Of a stretch of DNA of 64,000 nt, positions 9,718 through 19,977 are shown in pieces. Position 1 is the first letter of the stretch. Every line of letters starts with the position of its first letter. The position numbers were made by a program, and so were the translations under genes. The stretch covers positions 2,046,001 through 2,110,000 of the forward strand of contig NZ_JACGFN010000001.1 in assembly GCF_016950255.1 (NCBI RefSeq). Direction: 5' to 3'. The notes under the pieces are model-generated. The model saw only the letters and a list, made by a program, of their open reading frames with translations, was not told where the DNA came from and did not search any database. This DNA is from Pectobacterium brasiliense (lineage in GTDB: Bacteria > Pseudomonadota > Gammaproteobacteria > Enterobacterales > Enterobacteriaceae).

Positions 9718-10062
9718 TTACAGCAGGTGTTCTGGCAGATCCCACCAGATATCGAACAGGTTGCTGACTTTCACGTCCGTCAGTTTCTGCTCTTCCAACC
9801 AGCGGCTAACCAGTTGGCGATGCTCTTCGGTGCAGTGACCAACTTTTTGCAGACAGATCAGGCCTTCCCAGAGCAAATAACCGCTGCCTTCAAATGCCAG
9901 TCCTTGTGGTTCAATGACGTCGTCAACGAACTTATCCATCAACTGATCGATATCTTCTACGCTAGTGCCTTCTGGAAAGCGGAAGCTGACAGAAAAACCT
10001 AATTCCTGAAACTCATCGATATGAAGCTTTTTACGTAAACGACGGCTACGAGCTTGTGCCAT
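9718..10062 (-). CDS. yggL: YggL family protein (DUF469)
   Basis: Small conserved protein of 114 residues, very similar to E. coli YggL. The family has been reported to bind the 50S ribosomal subunit, but a precise role is not established. The N-terminus is strongly basic (ARSRRLRKKLH) and the C-terminal half is acidic and aromatic. Its ATG lies one base after the trmB stop codon, so the two genes are almost certainly translated from one mRNA. Confidence 0.92.
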   Translation of the reverse strand: MAQARSRRLRKKLHIDEFQELGFSVSFRFPEGTSVEDIDQLMDKFVDDVIEPQGLAFEGSGYLLWEGLICLQKVGHCTEEHRQLVSRWLEEQKLTDVKVSNLFDIWWDLPEHLL

Positions 10063-10063
10063 T

Positions 10064-10783
10064 TTATTTTATCCTCTCAAACATCAGATCCCACACGCCA
10101 TGCCCCAAACGCTGGCCGCGCGCTTCAAATTTCGTCAACGGACGGGACTCCGGCCGCTCAACGTACTCATTATTATTGGAAAGATTACGGTACTCGGTGA
10201 CAGAGGTCATCACTTCGAGCATATGCTGCGCATAAGGTTCCCAGTCTGTTGCCATATGGAACACGCCGCCGACTTTCAGCTTACTCCGTACCAGTTGGAC
10301 AAAAGGTACCTGGACGATACGGCGTTTATTATGGCGGGCTTTATGCCACGGGTCTGGGAAGAAAAGTTGAACCATAGACAGCGAGCCATCCGGGATCATA
10401 TTCATCAGCACTTCGACCGCATCGTGACACATCACGCGCAGATTGCTGATTCCCGCCTCCTGTGCGGCAGCGAGACACGCTCCCACGCCCGGCAGGTGAA
10501 CTTCGATGCCGAGGAAATTCTGCTCAGGATGCTGTGCCGCCATCGTCACCAGCGAGGCGCCCATCCCAAACCCAATTTCCAGTACTACCGGCGCGTCACG
10601 ACCAAATAGCGCGTTAAAATCGACCAGCTCGGTCTGATATTCCACGCCCATCACCGGCCAGTAGTTATCCAGCGCCAGCTGTTGCCCGTTCGTCAAACGC
10701 CCCTGACGGCGGACAAAACTGCGGATACGGCGCATCGGGCGCCCATTCTCATCAAATTCCGGTGAAATGACGTTGTTAATCAT
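10064..10783 (-). CDS. trmB: tRNA (guanine-N7-)-methyltransferase
   Basis: Methylates G46 of tRNAs to m7G with S-adenosylmethionine. The 239 residues have the Rossmann SAM-binding motif [17 protein letters not shown]. The family-specific [21 protein letters not shown] segment and the C-terminal [20 protein letters not shown] are also present. It is divergent from mutY across about 165 bases, the same arrangement as in E. coli. Confidence 0.97.
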   Translation of the reverse strand: MINNVISPEFDENGRPMRRIRSFVRRQGRLTNGQQLALDNYWPVMGVEYQTELVDFNALFGRDAPVVLEIGFGMGASLVTMAAQHPEQNFLGIEVHLPGVGACLAAAQEAGISNLRVMCHDAVEVLMNMIPDGSLSMVQLFFPDPWHKARHNKRRIVQVPFVQLVRSKLKVGGVFHMATDWEPYAQHMLEVMTSVTEYRNLSNNNEYVERPESRPLTKFEARGQRLGHGVWDLMFERIK

Positions 10784-10948
10784 AAAGAGTGCTTACTTGC
10801 TGTCCGATTTCATTAAGGAAACGCGCATTATGCAAGGATACCGTGGTTTAGCAAGCCCACTGCCTCGGAAAGTTCCGGTTTACAGCACATTCACTCTGTG
10901 CTGGAATCGCTGTCAAACTTTTTATCTGTCGGATAGTGACCCCATTTT

Positions 10949-12055
10949 ATGATGCAAGCGCAACAGTTCGCCCATCAGGTGCTGGACTGGTATCAACGCT
11001 ATGGCCGCAAAACCCTGCCGTGGCAGCTTGAGAAAACTCCCTATAAAGTATGGCTATCCGAAGTGATGTTGCAACAAACGCAGGTCACCACGGTTATTCC
11101 CTATTTCCAACGCTTTATGGAACGCTTTCCGAACGTAAACGCACTGGCGGCAGCGCCGCTGGACGAAGTGCTCCACTTGTGGACCGGGCTGGGCTACTAC
11201 GCCCGCGCGCGCAACCTGCACAAAGCGGCACAAACTATCGTGTCACGTCACGGCGGCGAGTTCCCCACCACCTTTGATGAAGTCGCGGCATTACCGGGCG
11301 TCGGGCGTTCCACCGCCGGCGCGGTGCTATCGCTCGCTCTCGGCCAGCATTACCCCATTCTCGACGGTAACGTGAAGCGCGTACTGGCACGCTGCTACGC
11401 GGTTGACGGCTGGCCGGGCAAGAAAGAGGTCGAAAAGAAACTGTGGGCGCGGAGTGAAGACGTCACGCCAGCCGAGGGCGTCAGCCAGTTTAATCAGGCA
11501 ATGATGGATCTCGGTGCGATGGTCTGCACCCGCAGCCGCCCCAAGTGCGAGCTGTGCCCGCTGAACACCGGCTGCATTGCCTATGCCAACCACAGCTGGG
11601 CGCAATACCCCGGCAAGAAACCGAAGCAGACGCTGCCGGAGAAAACCGGCTGGTTCCTGCTGATGCAACAGGGTTCTCAGGTCTGGCTGCAACAGCGCCC
11701 TGCCGTCGGCCTGTGGGGCGGGCTATTTTGCTTTCCACAGTTCAGCGAACGTCGGGAATTGGAACTCTGGCTGCAACAACGCGGTCTGAATCCTGATGGA
11801 TTGCAACAGCTTGTCGCGTTCCGCCATACATTTAGCCATTTTCATCTGGATATCGTTCCGCTCTGGCTGGACGTATCGCAGACCGACCGCTCACAAAACC
11901 AGTCCTGCATGGATGACGGTGCAGGTCTCTGGTATAACTTAGCGCAGCCGCCGTCTGTCGGACTGGCCGCCCCGGTAGAACGCTTGCTGAGGGAGTTGGC
12001 TCACCCGCAGTCAACACATTTGAAAGCCTGCGAAATTGATGAGGAAGAAGCATGA
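10949..12055 (+). CDS. mutY: Adenine DNA glycosylase MutY
   Basis: Removes adenine mispaired with 8-oxoguanine. The 368-residue protein has the catalytic glutamate in [11 protein letters not shown] and the helix-hairpin-helix [11 protein letters not shown] followed by the catalytic aspartate in [11 protein letters not shown]. The 4Fe-4S motif C-X6-C-X2-C-X5-C runs from CTRSRPKC to NTGC, and a C-terminal NUDIX-like 8-oxoG recognition domain follows. Two ATGs begin the frame; the second (10952) gives E. coli numbering. The C-terminal tail is somewhat longer than in E. coli. Its stop overlaps the yggX start by four bases. Confidence 0.97.
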   Translation: MMQAQQFAHQVLDWYQRYGRKTLPWQLEKTPYKVWLSEVMLQQTQVTTVIPYFQRFMERFPNVNALAAAPLDEVLHLWTGLGYYARARNLHKAAQTIVSRHGGEFPTTFDEVAALPGVGRSTAGAVLSLALGQHYPILDGNVKRVLARCYAVDGWPGKKEVEKKLWARSEDVTPAEGVSQFNQAMMDLGAMVCTRSRPKCELCPLNTGCIAYANHSWAQYPGKKPKQTLPEKTGWFLLMQQGSQVWLQQRPAVGLWGGLFCFPQFSERRELELWLQQRGLNPDGLQQLVAFRHTFSHFHLDIVPLWLDVSQTDRSQNQSCMDDGAGLWYNLAQPPSVGLAAPVERLLRELAHPQSTHLKACEIDEEEA

Positions 12056-12324
12056 GCAGAACGATTTTTTGTACTTTTTTACAACGCGACGCCGACGGGC
12101 AGGATTTCCAGCTCTATCCCGGCGACCTGGGCAAGCGCATCTATAACGAAATTTCCAAAGAAGCCTGGGCGCAGTGGCAAACCAAGCAAACTATGCTAAT
12201 CAACGAGAAAAAACTCAGCATGATGAATGTTGACGACCGTAAGCTGCTGGAACAGGAAATGATCAAATTCCTGTTTGAAGGGAAGGACGTACACATCGAA
12301 GGCTATACGCCTCCGAGCCACTGA
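12052..12324 (+). CDS. yggX: Iron-trafficking/oxidative damage protein YggX
   Basis: Small cytosolic protein (90 residues) that protects iron-sulfur enzymes from oxidants and affects iron trafficking in Salmonella and E. coli. The invariant start [24 protein letters not shown], including the conserved Cys7, is present in full. ATGA overlap with mutY shows translational coupling, and MutY is itself an Fe-S enzyme. The conserved mutY-yggX-mltC order is kept. Confidence 0.96.
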   Translation: MSRTIFCTFLQRDADGQDFQLYPGDLGKRIYNEISKEAWAQWQTKQTMLINEKKLSMMNVDDRKLLEQEMIKFLFEGKDVHIEGYTPPSH

Positions 12325-12329
12325 GATTG

Positions 12330-12348
12330 CGGGCTTTCGGGCCCGTTT
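12330..12348 (+). terminator. Short hairpin between yggX and mltC
   Basis: A five-base GC stem (CGGGC/GCCCG) followed by TTT, directly after the yggX stop. It is weak and probably only attenuates read-through into mltC. Confidence 0.4.
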
Positions 12349-12376
12349 ACGTCCCCATTCCGACACGGCTTGTTAT

Positions 12377-13450
12377 ATGAAGAAAATGTTAGCTCTGCTG
12401 GTGATTGCACCACTGCTGGTTTCCTGTTCAGGAAACAAAGGGAATGCCAACGACGAAGAGTTTCTCAAGGATACCAACGCCTTCGATATTTTGATGGGCC
12501 AGTTCGCCAACAACATCGAAAATATCTGGGGAATGAATGAAGTACTGATCGCCGGCCCGAAAGACTACGTCAAATACACCGATCAATATAAGACGCGTAG
12601 CCACATCAACTTTGATGCCGGTTCAATCACGATCGAAACCATTTCGGCAACCAATTCCGTTGCCAGCTTGCGCCAGGCGATTATTACGACCCTGCTGATG
12701 GGCGATGACGCCAGTAACACCGATCTGTATTCCGACGCTAACGATATTCAAATCAGCCGCGAACCGCTGCTATACGGACAGGTGCTGGATAACACCGGAC
12801 AGCCAATCCGCTGGGAAGGCCGTGCCGCCAGCTTTGCGGATTACCTGCTCCAGAATCGTCTGCAAAAACGCACCTCCGGCATGCACGTTATCTGGTCGGT
12901 CACGATGCAGCTTGTCCCTAACCATCTGGATAAGCGTGCGCACAAATACCTGCCGCTGGTGCGTAAAGCCTCCGAACGTTACGGTATTGAAGAGTCGCTG
13001 ATTCTGGCGATTATGCAGACAGAATCCAGCTTCAACCCTTACGCCGTCAGCCGTTCCGATGCGCTGGGTCTGATGCAGGTGGTGCAACACAGCGCAGGAC
13101 GCGATGTCTTCAAGATGAAAGGGAAATGGGGACAGCCAAGCCGCAGCTATCTGTTCGATCCAGAACAAAACATCGACGCGGGTACCGCCTATCTGTCGAT
13201 TCTGAAGAACAGCTATTTGGCAGGCATTGAGAACCCGACGTCGAAACGCTACGCCGTCATCACCGCATATAACGGTGGCGCAGGCAGCGTGTTGCGCGTC
13301 TTCTCCAGCGATCGCGATCGCGCCGTGGGCATTATCAACAACATGTCACCGAGCGATGTCTACCAAACGTTGACGACGAAGCACCCGTCTGGTGAATCAC
13401 GTCGCTATCTGTACAAAGTGAACACGGCACAGAAAAATTACCGCCGCTAA
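12377..13450 (+). CDS. mltC: Membrane-bound lytic murein transglycosylase C
   Basis: Outer-membrane lipoprotein that cleaves peptidoglycan glycan strands to 1,6-anhydromuropeptides. From ATG 12377 the product is 357 residues with lipobox LVSC at 14-17. A DUF3393-type N-terminal domain precedes a C-terminal SLT domain, with the catalytic glutamate in [16 protein letters not shown] and the motifs ALGLMQV and AYNGGAG. An open frame back to 12275 overlaps yggX and has no family similarity. E. coli has nupG and speC next; here an accessory block intervenes. Confidence 0.96.
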   Translation: MKKMLALLVIAPLLVSCSGNKGNANDEEFLKDTNAFDILMGQFANNIENIWGMNEVLIAGPKDYVKYTDQYKTRSHINFDAGSITIETISATNSVASLRQAIITTLLMGDDASNTDLYSDANDIQISREPLLYGQVLDNTGQPIRWEGRAASFADYLLQNRLQKRTSGMHVIWSVTMQLVPNHLDKRAHKYLPLVRKASERYGIEESLILAIMQTESSFNPYAVSRSDALGLMQVVQHSAGRDVFKMKGKWGQPSRSYLFDPEQNIDAGTAYLSILKNSYLAGIENPTSKRYAVITAYNGGAGSVLRVFSSDRDRAVGIINNMSPSDVYQTLTTKHPSGESRRYLYKVNTAQKNYRR

Positions 13451-13470
13451 TTCACGCGCACCACAGAACG

Positions 13471-13505
13471 CCGTGCTACCGGGTTTACTCCGGTAGCGCG
13501 GTTTC
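13471..13505 (+). terminator. Terminator of mltC
   Basis: Stem GCTACCGG / CCGGTAGC with a 7-base loop, extended outward by further pairing and followed by GGTTTC, 25 bases after the mltC stop. Confidence 0.65.
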
Positions 13506-13545
13506 ATCAGACCAGATATCTACAATAACGTTGTTGATAAACACA

Positions 13546-14637
13546 ATGACCGCGATTCCTTTACCGTTTATTACCGCACTTCTGCTGGTTATTTTGTTTT
13601 TTCGCATCCAGATTCTGGCTATTCACAACCCTTCTCAAAACAAGAACACCAAAAAACGCAGCGCACTGGCAGAAGCGGTACTCATCGTCGTAAGCTGTCT
13701 TGCCCTGACGCTGGTGGCGTTACGCTGGGGCAGTCATGTTGCCTTACCCGCGTTTATTCAACCCGCGATTGCCGCATCGATTCCGCCGCTGCTATGGCTG
13801 TGCCTTTTCCCCCACGGCGACAAGGCATCTGAGGACGTACCCCACAGACGCAGACGTTCTCTCTGGCATCTGTTACCGCCTTTACTCATCCTTGGCGCAG
13901 GCGCTATCCAGAATAGAACAACCGTTCCGCTTATCGATCTGATGCTGGTGAGTATTTACTTCAGTTATGGGGCGGCGCTGATTTACCGCGCTCGCCGTCT
14001 GCAAACGTCATCACCCAGATGGAAAAGCGCGCCGTTTATCGCCGGGCTATATGTGCTTATCTCCGGCGCTATCGACACCGTCATTGCTCTGGATATCGCG
14101 TTCTACAGCGGCAATAGCGCGGCGACCATCATCACCGCATTCCACATCGTCATGCTGGCGATATTGACCCTGCTGATCGTCACATACCGCACGTCCCCGC
14201 AGGCAGGGGTTGTCGCGCAGCCTGACCAGAAGCCTGAAGCCGTACCCGCCACCGAAGACGAACACCAGCTCGCGAAAGCGTTAGATGATTTCATCCGCAC
14301 TCACGCGCTGTACACCGATCCGGGCATGACGCTTCAGCGTCTGAGCAGGCGCATGGGCATACCGCTCAGACGCCTGTCCGAAACCATCAACCGCGTTCAC
14401 GGTCGTAATTTCTCGCAGGTGATGAACGAATACCGCATCGAGGAGGCTAAGCGCCTCCTCAGCCAAACGGATGACCGAATCACGGATATCATGCTGGCCA
14501 GCGGGTTTCAGACTAAATCAAACTTCAACCGCGAATTTTTGCGGCTAACGGGGATGAGCCCCAGCGTCTGGCGTAGTCAGTACCCACTTCAGGAACAGAC
14601 TACGGCTTCCGCCACGCCGCCTGAAGAAAATCGCTGA
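13546..14637 (+). CDS. Membrane-anchored AraC-family transcriptional regulator
   Basis: The N-terminal two thirds is hydrophobic with about six or seven predicted membrane helices. The C-terminus is an AraC-type double helix-turn-helix (about residues 245-345: LQRLSRRMGIPLRRLSETIN, then ITDIMLASGFQTKSNFNREF). This architecture suggests a regulator that senses a signal in the membrane. ATG 13546 was chosen; the frame also opens at TTG 13531 and neither has a clear ribosome site. Its 3' end overlaps the convergent hydrolase gene by 38 bases. Target genes are not evident from context. Confidence 0.8.
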   Translation: MTAIPLPFITALLLVILFFRIQILAIHNPSQNKNTKKRSALAEAVLIVVSCLALTLVALRWGSHVALPAFIQPAIAASIPPLLWLCLFPHGDKASEDVPHRRRRSLWHLLPPLLILGAGAIQNRTTVPLIDLMLVSIYFSYGAALIYRARRLQTSSPRWKSAPFIAGLYVLISGAIDTVIALDIAFYSGNSAATIITAFHIVMLAILTLLIVTYRTSPQAGVVAQPDQKPEAVPATEDEHQLAKALDDFIRTHALYTDPGMTLQRLSRRMGIPLRRLSETINRVHGRNFSQVMNEYRIEEAKRLLSQTDDRITDIMLASGFQTKSNFNREFLRLTGMSPSVWRSQYPLQEQTTASATPPEENR

Positions 14638-15643
14638 CATCCTTCCCAACTTCCTGATGGATCTGCTCACGCGAACGCTCACCGCCGTCGAGACAAATCA
14701 TGCCCTCGCCCGGGTTCTCGGCGTTGATGATTTCAACAGCACCTGGCTTACAAAGCTGCATAAAACTAAAATGCGTTGCGTCGGCAATTTCTTTATACGC
14801 TGAATGCGCAGGCGACAGCTTCTGCGCCAGATCGTGGGATTCCAGCATGGCGGGTAATTCCTCATTGGGATACCCCGCCGCCATAATCAAGATAGGAATG
14901 TTTATTGCCGCCAGACTCTCTGCGGTAAACCCTCGCGCCAGCCCCATATCCAGAGATACCACCGCGCTGACGCGTGGATCTGCAAACGACTTATCAAGCT
15001 GCGCAGGCGATGCGGCATTTTTTGCGACCTGCATCTTTTCATACACCTTGCAGGACGCCAGCCCAGCGTGCGTCAGGCAATCCTTCTCAAATTGCTCCGT
15101 ACTAAAGCGCCCCCCAGCCAGCTCAAGCACCGTCCATCCTCCCAGCGAGTGACCCACGGCGGCAATGCGCTTCGCATCAACCTGCCCCGTCTTCTCTGGC
15201 GTGGCGAGTAATGCCGTAATCACGCGACTGAGGTCATGAGGCCGTTGCCACAATTCCTGAGCCTTCTCGGTCCGCATATCTTTAAAGGTGGTTCCGGGGT
15301 GGTTGGGCGCGGCGACAATATAGCCTTGTTTAACCAACGCCTGCGCCAGCCAAAATTGATTGAACCAGCTCCCGCCGTAGCCGTGTGAAACGACAATCAA
15401 AGGATGCTCACCGGACTCAGGCACGGCATTTTTACTCACGGCGATGCCGGGAAAAACAATATTTTCACCAATGGTCGTCGTCTGCGATGGTGATGAAGCC
15501 GGATAAAATACGGCGACGTCCAACGGCCTGTTAGTGGCCTCATCCGCTAACGTTATTTGTTGAAACCCAATGCCCGTTTTTGCCATAACAGCAAAGCTGA
15601 GTAGTAAGTTCGTTATCAACCCTATCGTAATACGCCATGTCAT
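14600..15643 (-). CDS. Exported dienelactone-hydrolase-like alpha/beta hydrolase
   Basis: 347-residue predicted secreted hydrolase. An N-terminal signal (about residues 1-21) precedes an alpha/beta hydrolase fold. It shows an HPLIVVSHGYGG oxyanion segment, nucleophile elbow GHSLGG and late histidine ADATHFSFMQLC. Related proteins are annotated as predicted dienelactone hydrolases or PAF-acetylhydrolase-like. The substrate cannot be deduced. It is convergent with the AraC-type gene and shares 38 bases of coding sequence with it. Confidence 0.8.
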   Translation of the reverse strand: MTWRITIGLITNLLLSFAVMAKTGIGFQQITLADEATNRPLDVAVFYPASSPSQTTTIGENIVFPGIAVSKNAVPESGEHPLIVVSHGYGGSWFNQFWLAQALVKQGYIVAAPNHPGTTFKDMRTEKAQELWQRPHDLSRVITALLATPEKTGQVDAKRIAAVGHSLGGWTVLELAGGRFSTEQFEKDCLTHAGLASCKVYEKMQVAKNAASPAQLDKSFADPRVSAVVSLDMGLARGFTAESLAAINIPILIMAAGYPNEELPAMLESHDLAQKLSPAHSAYKEIADATHFSFMQLCKPGAVEIINAENPGEGMICLDGGERSREQIHQEVGKDVSDFLQAAWRKP

Positions 15644-15748
15644 ACCTATTTCTCCGAAGTTTCTGCACTGTGAAAAATAGCATTTATAACAATGACTTTC
15701 TTGCCGATGCGACCTAAAACGCTATTTAGTACCTCTGTTTAATACACA

Positions 15749-15778
15749 AAAAACTACGGCCAGCATGTGCTGGCCGTA
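15749..15778 (-). terminator. Terminator of the Tm-1-like/TIM-barrel operon
   Basis: Long stem TACGGCCAGCA / TGCTGGCCGTA (15755-15778). On the minus strand it is followed by GTTTTTTG, downstream of the 15859 gene. Confidence 0.85.
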
Positions 15779-15858
15779 TTCCCTGATATTGGCGCAAAAT
15801 TTACCCGCCTTCCTTCCTGCTTTAGAACGTCGGCTAGGTATAGAGCCAAAAAAGTCTG

Positions 15859-16692
15859 TTAACGCTTAATTTTTTTGAATTGCTGTGTAGTAGCCGTTAA
15901 TGCGCTTTCTGTCGGCAGCCGCTCCATAGAGCTGGCGCCGTAAAAACCATCGCACTGCGGGCAGTGATCCATAATGAACTGTGCGTCCTGCGGTGTTGAA
16001 ATCGGCCCGCCGTGGCACAACACAATCACATCCTTACGGATGGATTTCGCTTCATCCGCCCAGTGATTAATCAACGGCACGCAATCCGCCAGATTAAGCG
16101 CGGTTTCCGCGCCAATGTTACCGCCGGTGGTTAACCCCATATGTGGCACAATAATATCCGCCCCCGCTTTCGTCATCGCGACGGCATCTGCCGCACTGAA
16201 CACGTAAGGCGTGGTCAGCATGTCTTTTTCATGCGCCAGACGAATCATGTCCACTTCCAGCGCATATCCCATACCGGTTTCTTCCAGATTGGCGCGGAAA
16301 TTACCGTCAATCAGCCCAACGGTTGGGAAGTTCTGCACGCCAGAAAAACCCAGCGCTTTCAGGTCATCCAAAAACTTATCAAACTGACAGAAAGGATCGG
16401 TTCCGTTTACGCCCGCCAGCACTGGCGTGTGCTTCACAACGGGCAGCACCTCTTTCGCCATATCCACGACAATCTCATTCGCGTTGCCGTAAGCCAACAG
16501 GCCAGCCAGCGAACCGCGTCCTGCCATGCGATAGCGCCCGGAGTTGTAGATCACGATCAGATCGATACCGCCCGCTTCTTCACATTTCGCGGAAAGGCCC
16601 GTTCCTGCACCACCGCCGATAATCGGTTCGCGACGCGCGATCATTTCGCGGAATTTTGCCAGCAGTTCCTGGCGATTTATGCCTGACTTCAT
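15859..16692 (-). CDS. TIM-barrel protein of the phosphoenolpyruvate hydrolase-like family
   Basis: 277-residue predicted cytosolic TIM barrel (PF09370 type), annotated in many genomes as PEP hydrolase family or TIM-barrel signal transduction protein. Conserved glycine-rich [17 protein letters not shown] and the [15 protein letters not shown] segment are visible, with a C-terminal [12 protein letters not shown] resembling a phosphate-binding loop. The gene lies 13 bases after the Tm-1-like gene. In plants the two domains occur as one polypeptide, Tm-1, so the pair probably acts together. The true reaction is not established. Confidence 0.82.
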   Translation of the reverse strand: MKSGINRQELLAKFREMIARREPIIGGGAGTGLSAKCEEAGGIDLIVIYNSGRYRMAGRGSLAGLLAYGNANEIVVDMAKEVLPVVKHTPVLAGVNGTDPFCQFDKFLDDLKALGFSGVQNFPTVGLIDGNFRANLEETGMGYALEVDMIRLAHEKDMLTTPYVFSAADAVAMTKAGADIIVPHMGLTTGGNIGAETALNLADCVPLINHWADEAKSIRKDVIVLCHGGPISTPQDAQFIMDHCPQCDGFYGASSMERLPTESALTATTQQFKKIKR

Positions 16693-16705
16693 ACTTTTTC
16701 CTTTC

Positions 16706-17929
16706 TTATTTCACTAATTCCCGAAACGCATCAACAGCGGCATGGGCAAATAAAGGATCGTTAATATGGAAAGGCAGACGAATAATCTGTCGTCTTGCCG
16801 TTTGCTGCACGACGCTCTCCAGCGTGCTGATAAACGCGTCGCGTGCTTCCGGGTGCCAGAATGCTTGATTCGGTGCATCCAGCGCGGAGAAGCCGCCTTC
16901 CGGAATCAGGAAGCGCACCTCGCCTTCACAGCGGTTCAGCTTCTCCCCAATCCAGCGCGCCATCGCGATATTTTCATCTATCGTCGTCCGCATCAGGGTG
17001 ACCTGCGCGTTGTGGTTGTAGAACAGGCGATGCGCGTATTTCTCCGGCACGCTGGCGGGAGAACCAAAATTCACCATGTCCAGCGCACCGCAGGACGCCA
17101 CATAAGGCACTTGCGTCTTGGCTATCGCATCAAACCGTTCCGGCCCGCAGGCCAGCACGCCATCAAACAGTAAATCGCACACCTCTGTCGTGGTGAGATC
17201 GAGCACGCCAGTAAGCAAATGGCTGTCCACCAGCTTTTCCATCGCTTTCCCACCGCTGCCCGTCGCGTGAAAGACCAGACAGTCAAACTCCGCTTCCAGC
17301 AATGCACTGGCTTCCTGAATGCACGGCGTCGTGACACCAAACATAGTCAGGCCAATCGCGGGCTTATCGTCATGATGTTCCTGAATATGAAACGTCACAG
17401 CACCAGCGATCTGGTGCGCGGCGTTGCCGAGAACCTGACGAGAAATGCGGTTCAGGCCCGCCACATCGGTAACGGAATACATCATGCTGATATCGCTGGC
17501 ACCGATGTAACCGGAGATATCGCCGGAGGCCATCGTCGACACCATCAGCTTCGGCATACCAATCGGCAACGCCTGCATCGCGGGCGTAATCAGCGCGGTT
17601 CCGCCGGAGCCGCCGAGACCCAGCACCCCGGCAATATCATCGCGGGACAGCATGAAGTGCTCAAACGCAACGGCCATCGCGCTAATCGCCTGCCCTCTGT
17701 CATGGCAAAACACCGCCGATGCGCCCTGCGGATGGTAAGAGGCCACCGTTGCGGCGCTGATATCTGTCGCCTCTGACACCCGTGTATCGGCTGACGGCAG
17801 TGTCGTTGACAGATCGACCGTGACGGTTTTTAAGCCCGTAGCGGCAATCAGATCACGGACGTAAATCTGTTCTTTTCCTTTAGTATCCGCAGTACTTGCA
17901 ATATAAACGCTGCCAATTTCACTTCCCAC
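16706..17929 (-). CDS. Tm-1-like ATP-binding protein (UPF0261)
   Basis: 407-residue protein matching the N-terminal domain of plant Tm-1, the tomato mosaic virus resistance protein that binds ATP. Recognisable segments are [13 protein letters not shown] at the start, [29 protein letters not shown] and the C-terminal [21 protein letters not shown]. In bacteria this family is typically beside the PEP-hydrolase-like barrel, as here, and a catabolic role is suspected. A divergent TetR-type gene lies 288 bases upstream. No ribosome site stands out at the ATG. Confidence 0.85.
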   Translation of the reverse strand: MGSEIGSVYIASTADTKGKEQIYVRDLIAATGLKTVTVDLSTTLPSADTRVSEATDISAATVASYHPQGASAVFCHDRGQAISAMAVAFEHFMLSRDDIAGVLGLGGSGGTALITPAMQALPIGMPKLMVSTMASGDISGYIGASDISMMYSVTDVAGLNRISRQVLGNAAHQIAGAVTFHIQEHHDDKPAIGLTMFGVTTPCIQEASALLEAEFDCLVFHATGSGGKAMEKLVDSHLLTGVLDLTTTEVCDLLFDGVLACGPERFDAIAKTQVPYVASCGALDMVNFGSPASVPEKYAHRLFYNHNAQVTLMRTTIDENIAMARWIGEKLNRCEGEVRFLIPEGGFSALDAPNQAFWHPEARDAFISTLESVVQQTARRQIIRLPFHINDPLFAHAAVDAFRELVK

Positions 17930-18026
17930 TTGGTATCCCTCCCACCGTTAGCGAAACAATTAACAGATTGATATAAGTGATAATTACAAGAAACCAAAAA
18001 CAAACAAGATTAATTTATCGCCATAT

Positions 18027-18084
18027 TGAGACTTGAGTATCACAAAGACAAACCATTAAATACCCAAATGAGACAAAAGTCTCA
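18027..18084. promoter_or_regulatory. Palindromic operator in the Tm-1-like/TetR divergent promoter region
   Basis: A perfect inverted repeat TGAGAC-AAAA-GTCTCA at 18069-18084, with an extra half site TGAGAC at 18027-18032 about 42 bases away. The intergenic position suggests binding by the adjacent TetR-type protein. Confidence 0.5.
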
Positions 18085-18217
18085 AAATGTTATGTATGGC
18101 ATTACATTAACAGTAAGAAAGCTTGACGTGGCACAAGAATCACTCAATTTGCTATAGTTCAGGCGACAACGCCGTGCTGCCCGATAGCGTCCGGCCCGAA
18201 AATGCAATGAGGTCTAT

Positions 18218-18847
18218 GTGATTGAACGGGATGAAAAACTGACATCAACACGGGCGAAAACCCGTCGTTTACTAATTGATACCGCCATGAATATGTTCGA
18301 TCAAGGCATATTCCCTTCCATTACGGATGTTGCCGCTGCGGCTCAGCTTTCACGCGCGACAGCCTACCGCTATTTTCCGACGCAAAGTGCGTTAGTTTCA
18401 GCCGTTGTCGGCGAAAGCCTTGGCCCGATTCTGGCGTGGCACCCGACACAGCCGGATGCCAGCGAACGCGTTGCCGAACTGCTGCGCTTTGCTTACCCAA
18501 GGATGCTGGAACATGAAGGTGCGCTGCGTGCCGCACTGCATCTGTCACTGCAACAATGGGCCGATCGCCGCTCTAATCGCCTGCATACGGATACGCTGAC
18601 GCGCGGCAATCGTAAACGCCTGCTCAAGATTGCCACTGAACCGCTGGAAGGAAAAATCACGCCGGAAGCACAACAGCGGGTGATCTATGCCTTATCGCTT
18701 ATTTATGGTTCGGAAGTTTTCCTGGTGCTGAAAGATATCTGGCATCTGGAAGAAGATGGCATTCAGGATGTCACGCAGTGGGTCGCCAAAGCCATTTTAC
18801 GGCAGGCGGAAGAAGACGCCGCACAGGCAGCTTCACAGAAAACCTAA
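18218..18847 (+). CDS. TetR-family transcriptional regulator
   Basis: 209-residue regulator with an N-terminal helix-turn-helix (about 30-55: ITDVAAAAQLSRATAYRYFP) and a helical ligand domain. The GTG start follows TGAGG at a suitable distance; no in-frame ATG lies near it. It is divergent from the Tm-1-like/TIM-barrel pair and upstream of the dehydrogenase gene on the same strand (about 76 bases). It probably controls both, through the TGAGAC palindrome in between. Confidence 0.85.
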   Translation: MIERDEKLTSTRAKTRRLLIDTAMNMFDQGIFPSITDVAAAAQLSRATAYRYFPTQSALVSAVVGESLGPILAWHPTQPDASERVAELLRFAYPRMLEHEGALRAALHLSLQQWADRRSNRLHTDTLTRGNRKRLLKIATEPLEGKITPEAQQRVIYALSLIYGSEVFLVLKDIWHLEEDGIQDVTQWVAKAILRQAEEDAAQAASQKT

Positions 18848-18923
18848 CGAACACATCTATGCTGCGTCCCGCCCTATCACCGGATACGCAGCAACGGAAG
18901 AACACACGTTGCCAAGGAAACAC

Positions 18924-19667
18924 ATGATGCTGGAAGGTAAACGCGCGATTGTCACCGGCGGTGGCCGCGATTTTGGACAAGCGGTATCCGTCTGGCTGGC
19001 TCGCGAAGGGGTGAAGGTCGATCTTTGCGCCCGCAAATTGGCCGATGCCCAGGCCAGCGTCGACATCATTCATCAGGAAGGCGGCACGGCACGCGCGTAT
19101 CAGTGCGATATTGCCAACCCTGATTCGGTCAGAGATTTTTCCGCACAGCTGCTGGGAGACAGCACGCCCGTCGATATTCTGGTGCTCAGCGCCGCCCAAT
19201 GGCTGGAAGGCGCATTGGGGGAGGAAGACACCGATACGGATATCGTCAGCACCATCAACTCCGGCCTGACCGGTTCTATCCTGCTCACCAAAGTGCTATT
19301 GCCAAGCCTGCGTCGTTCACAGCGTGCCGACATTCTGGCGATGGTTTCCGTCTGCGGTATCCCGCAGTTCCACGACTCTATCGCCCACCCCGCCTTCTTC
19401 GCCGCCAAGCACGGTATGAGCGGTTTTAGCCAGAATCTGGCACATCATGTCGCACAGGAAAACATTCGCGTAACGGGGTTTTATCCGCCAGATTTTGAGG
19501 TCACAAGCTTTGACGACAATCCCGCTAGTGGGGAAAAAATGGGCGAGCATTTGCTGAACGCCCGCTCGATATGGGAAACCATGCGTTTCGTGCTCATCCA
19601 GCCGCGCAGTTGCCATATCAACGCCATCCATTTTCAGGGGCCGACGCGCGCAGATATCGGCGTGTAA
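18924..19667 (+). CDS. Short-chain dehydrogenase-like protein lacking the catalytic tyrosine
   Basis: 247-residue Rossmann protein of the SDR superfamily. AAGGA precedes two adjacent ATGs (18924, 18927). The nucleotide-binding motif is TGGGRDFG instead of TGxxxGxG. The active-site YxxxK is FFAAKHG, so phenylalanine replaces the catalytic tyrosine (codons TTC TTC GCC GCC AAG). A serine is kept in MVSVCG. The protein may be catalytically different or inactive. Location behind the TetR gene links it to the Tm-1-like locus. Confidence 0.82.
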   Translation: MMLEGKRAIVTGGGRDFGQAVSVWLAREGVKVDLCARKLADAQASVDIIHQEGGTARAYQCDIANPDSVRDFSAQLLGDSTPVDILVLSAAQWLEGALGEEDTDTDIVSTINSGLTGSILLTKVLLPSLRRSQRADILAMVSVCGIPQFHDSIAHPAFFAAKHGMSGFSQNLAHHVAQENIRVTGFYPPDFEVTSFDDNPASGEKMGEHLLNARSIWETMRFVLIQPRSCHINAIHFQGPTRADIGV

Positions 19668-19977
19668 CCCATCACCTTTTGCGCGGCATCCCGCTCCGGT
19701 ATTTATCATATAACCGGGGCGGTGAAGGGTGTTTCCCGCCTAACGTCCCACATTCCCCCACGCATCACGCTCTGACACACTTTCCTTCTCTCCATTTTTT
19801 GCCACAGCACACAGGAAAAGGTAGCATCGCTGCCGTTGTTTTCTGCCATGCGGCTCACCGCGCCCAGCGCACTATAAAAAAAACGCCTCAAGCAAAAACA
19901 TAACCAGTTGAATTCGAAATAATAATAGCGAACGCGTCACCACAAGATGCGTGATAGACAGGAAAGCACGGACACCA

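Noticed and set aside
18756..18923. Upstream extension of the SDR-like gene
   Set aside because: It overlaps the end of the TetR gene in another frame; the AAGGA-ATG at 18924 fits the SDR fold.
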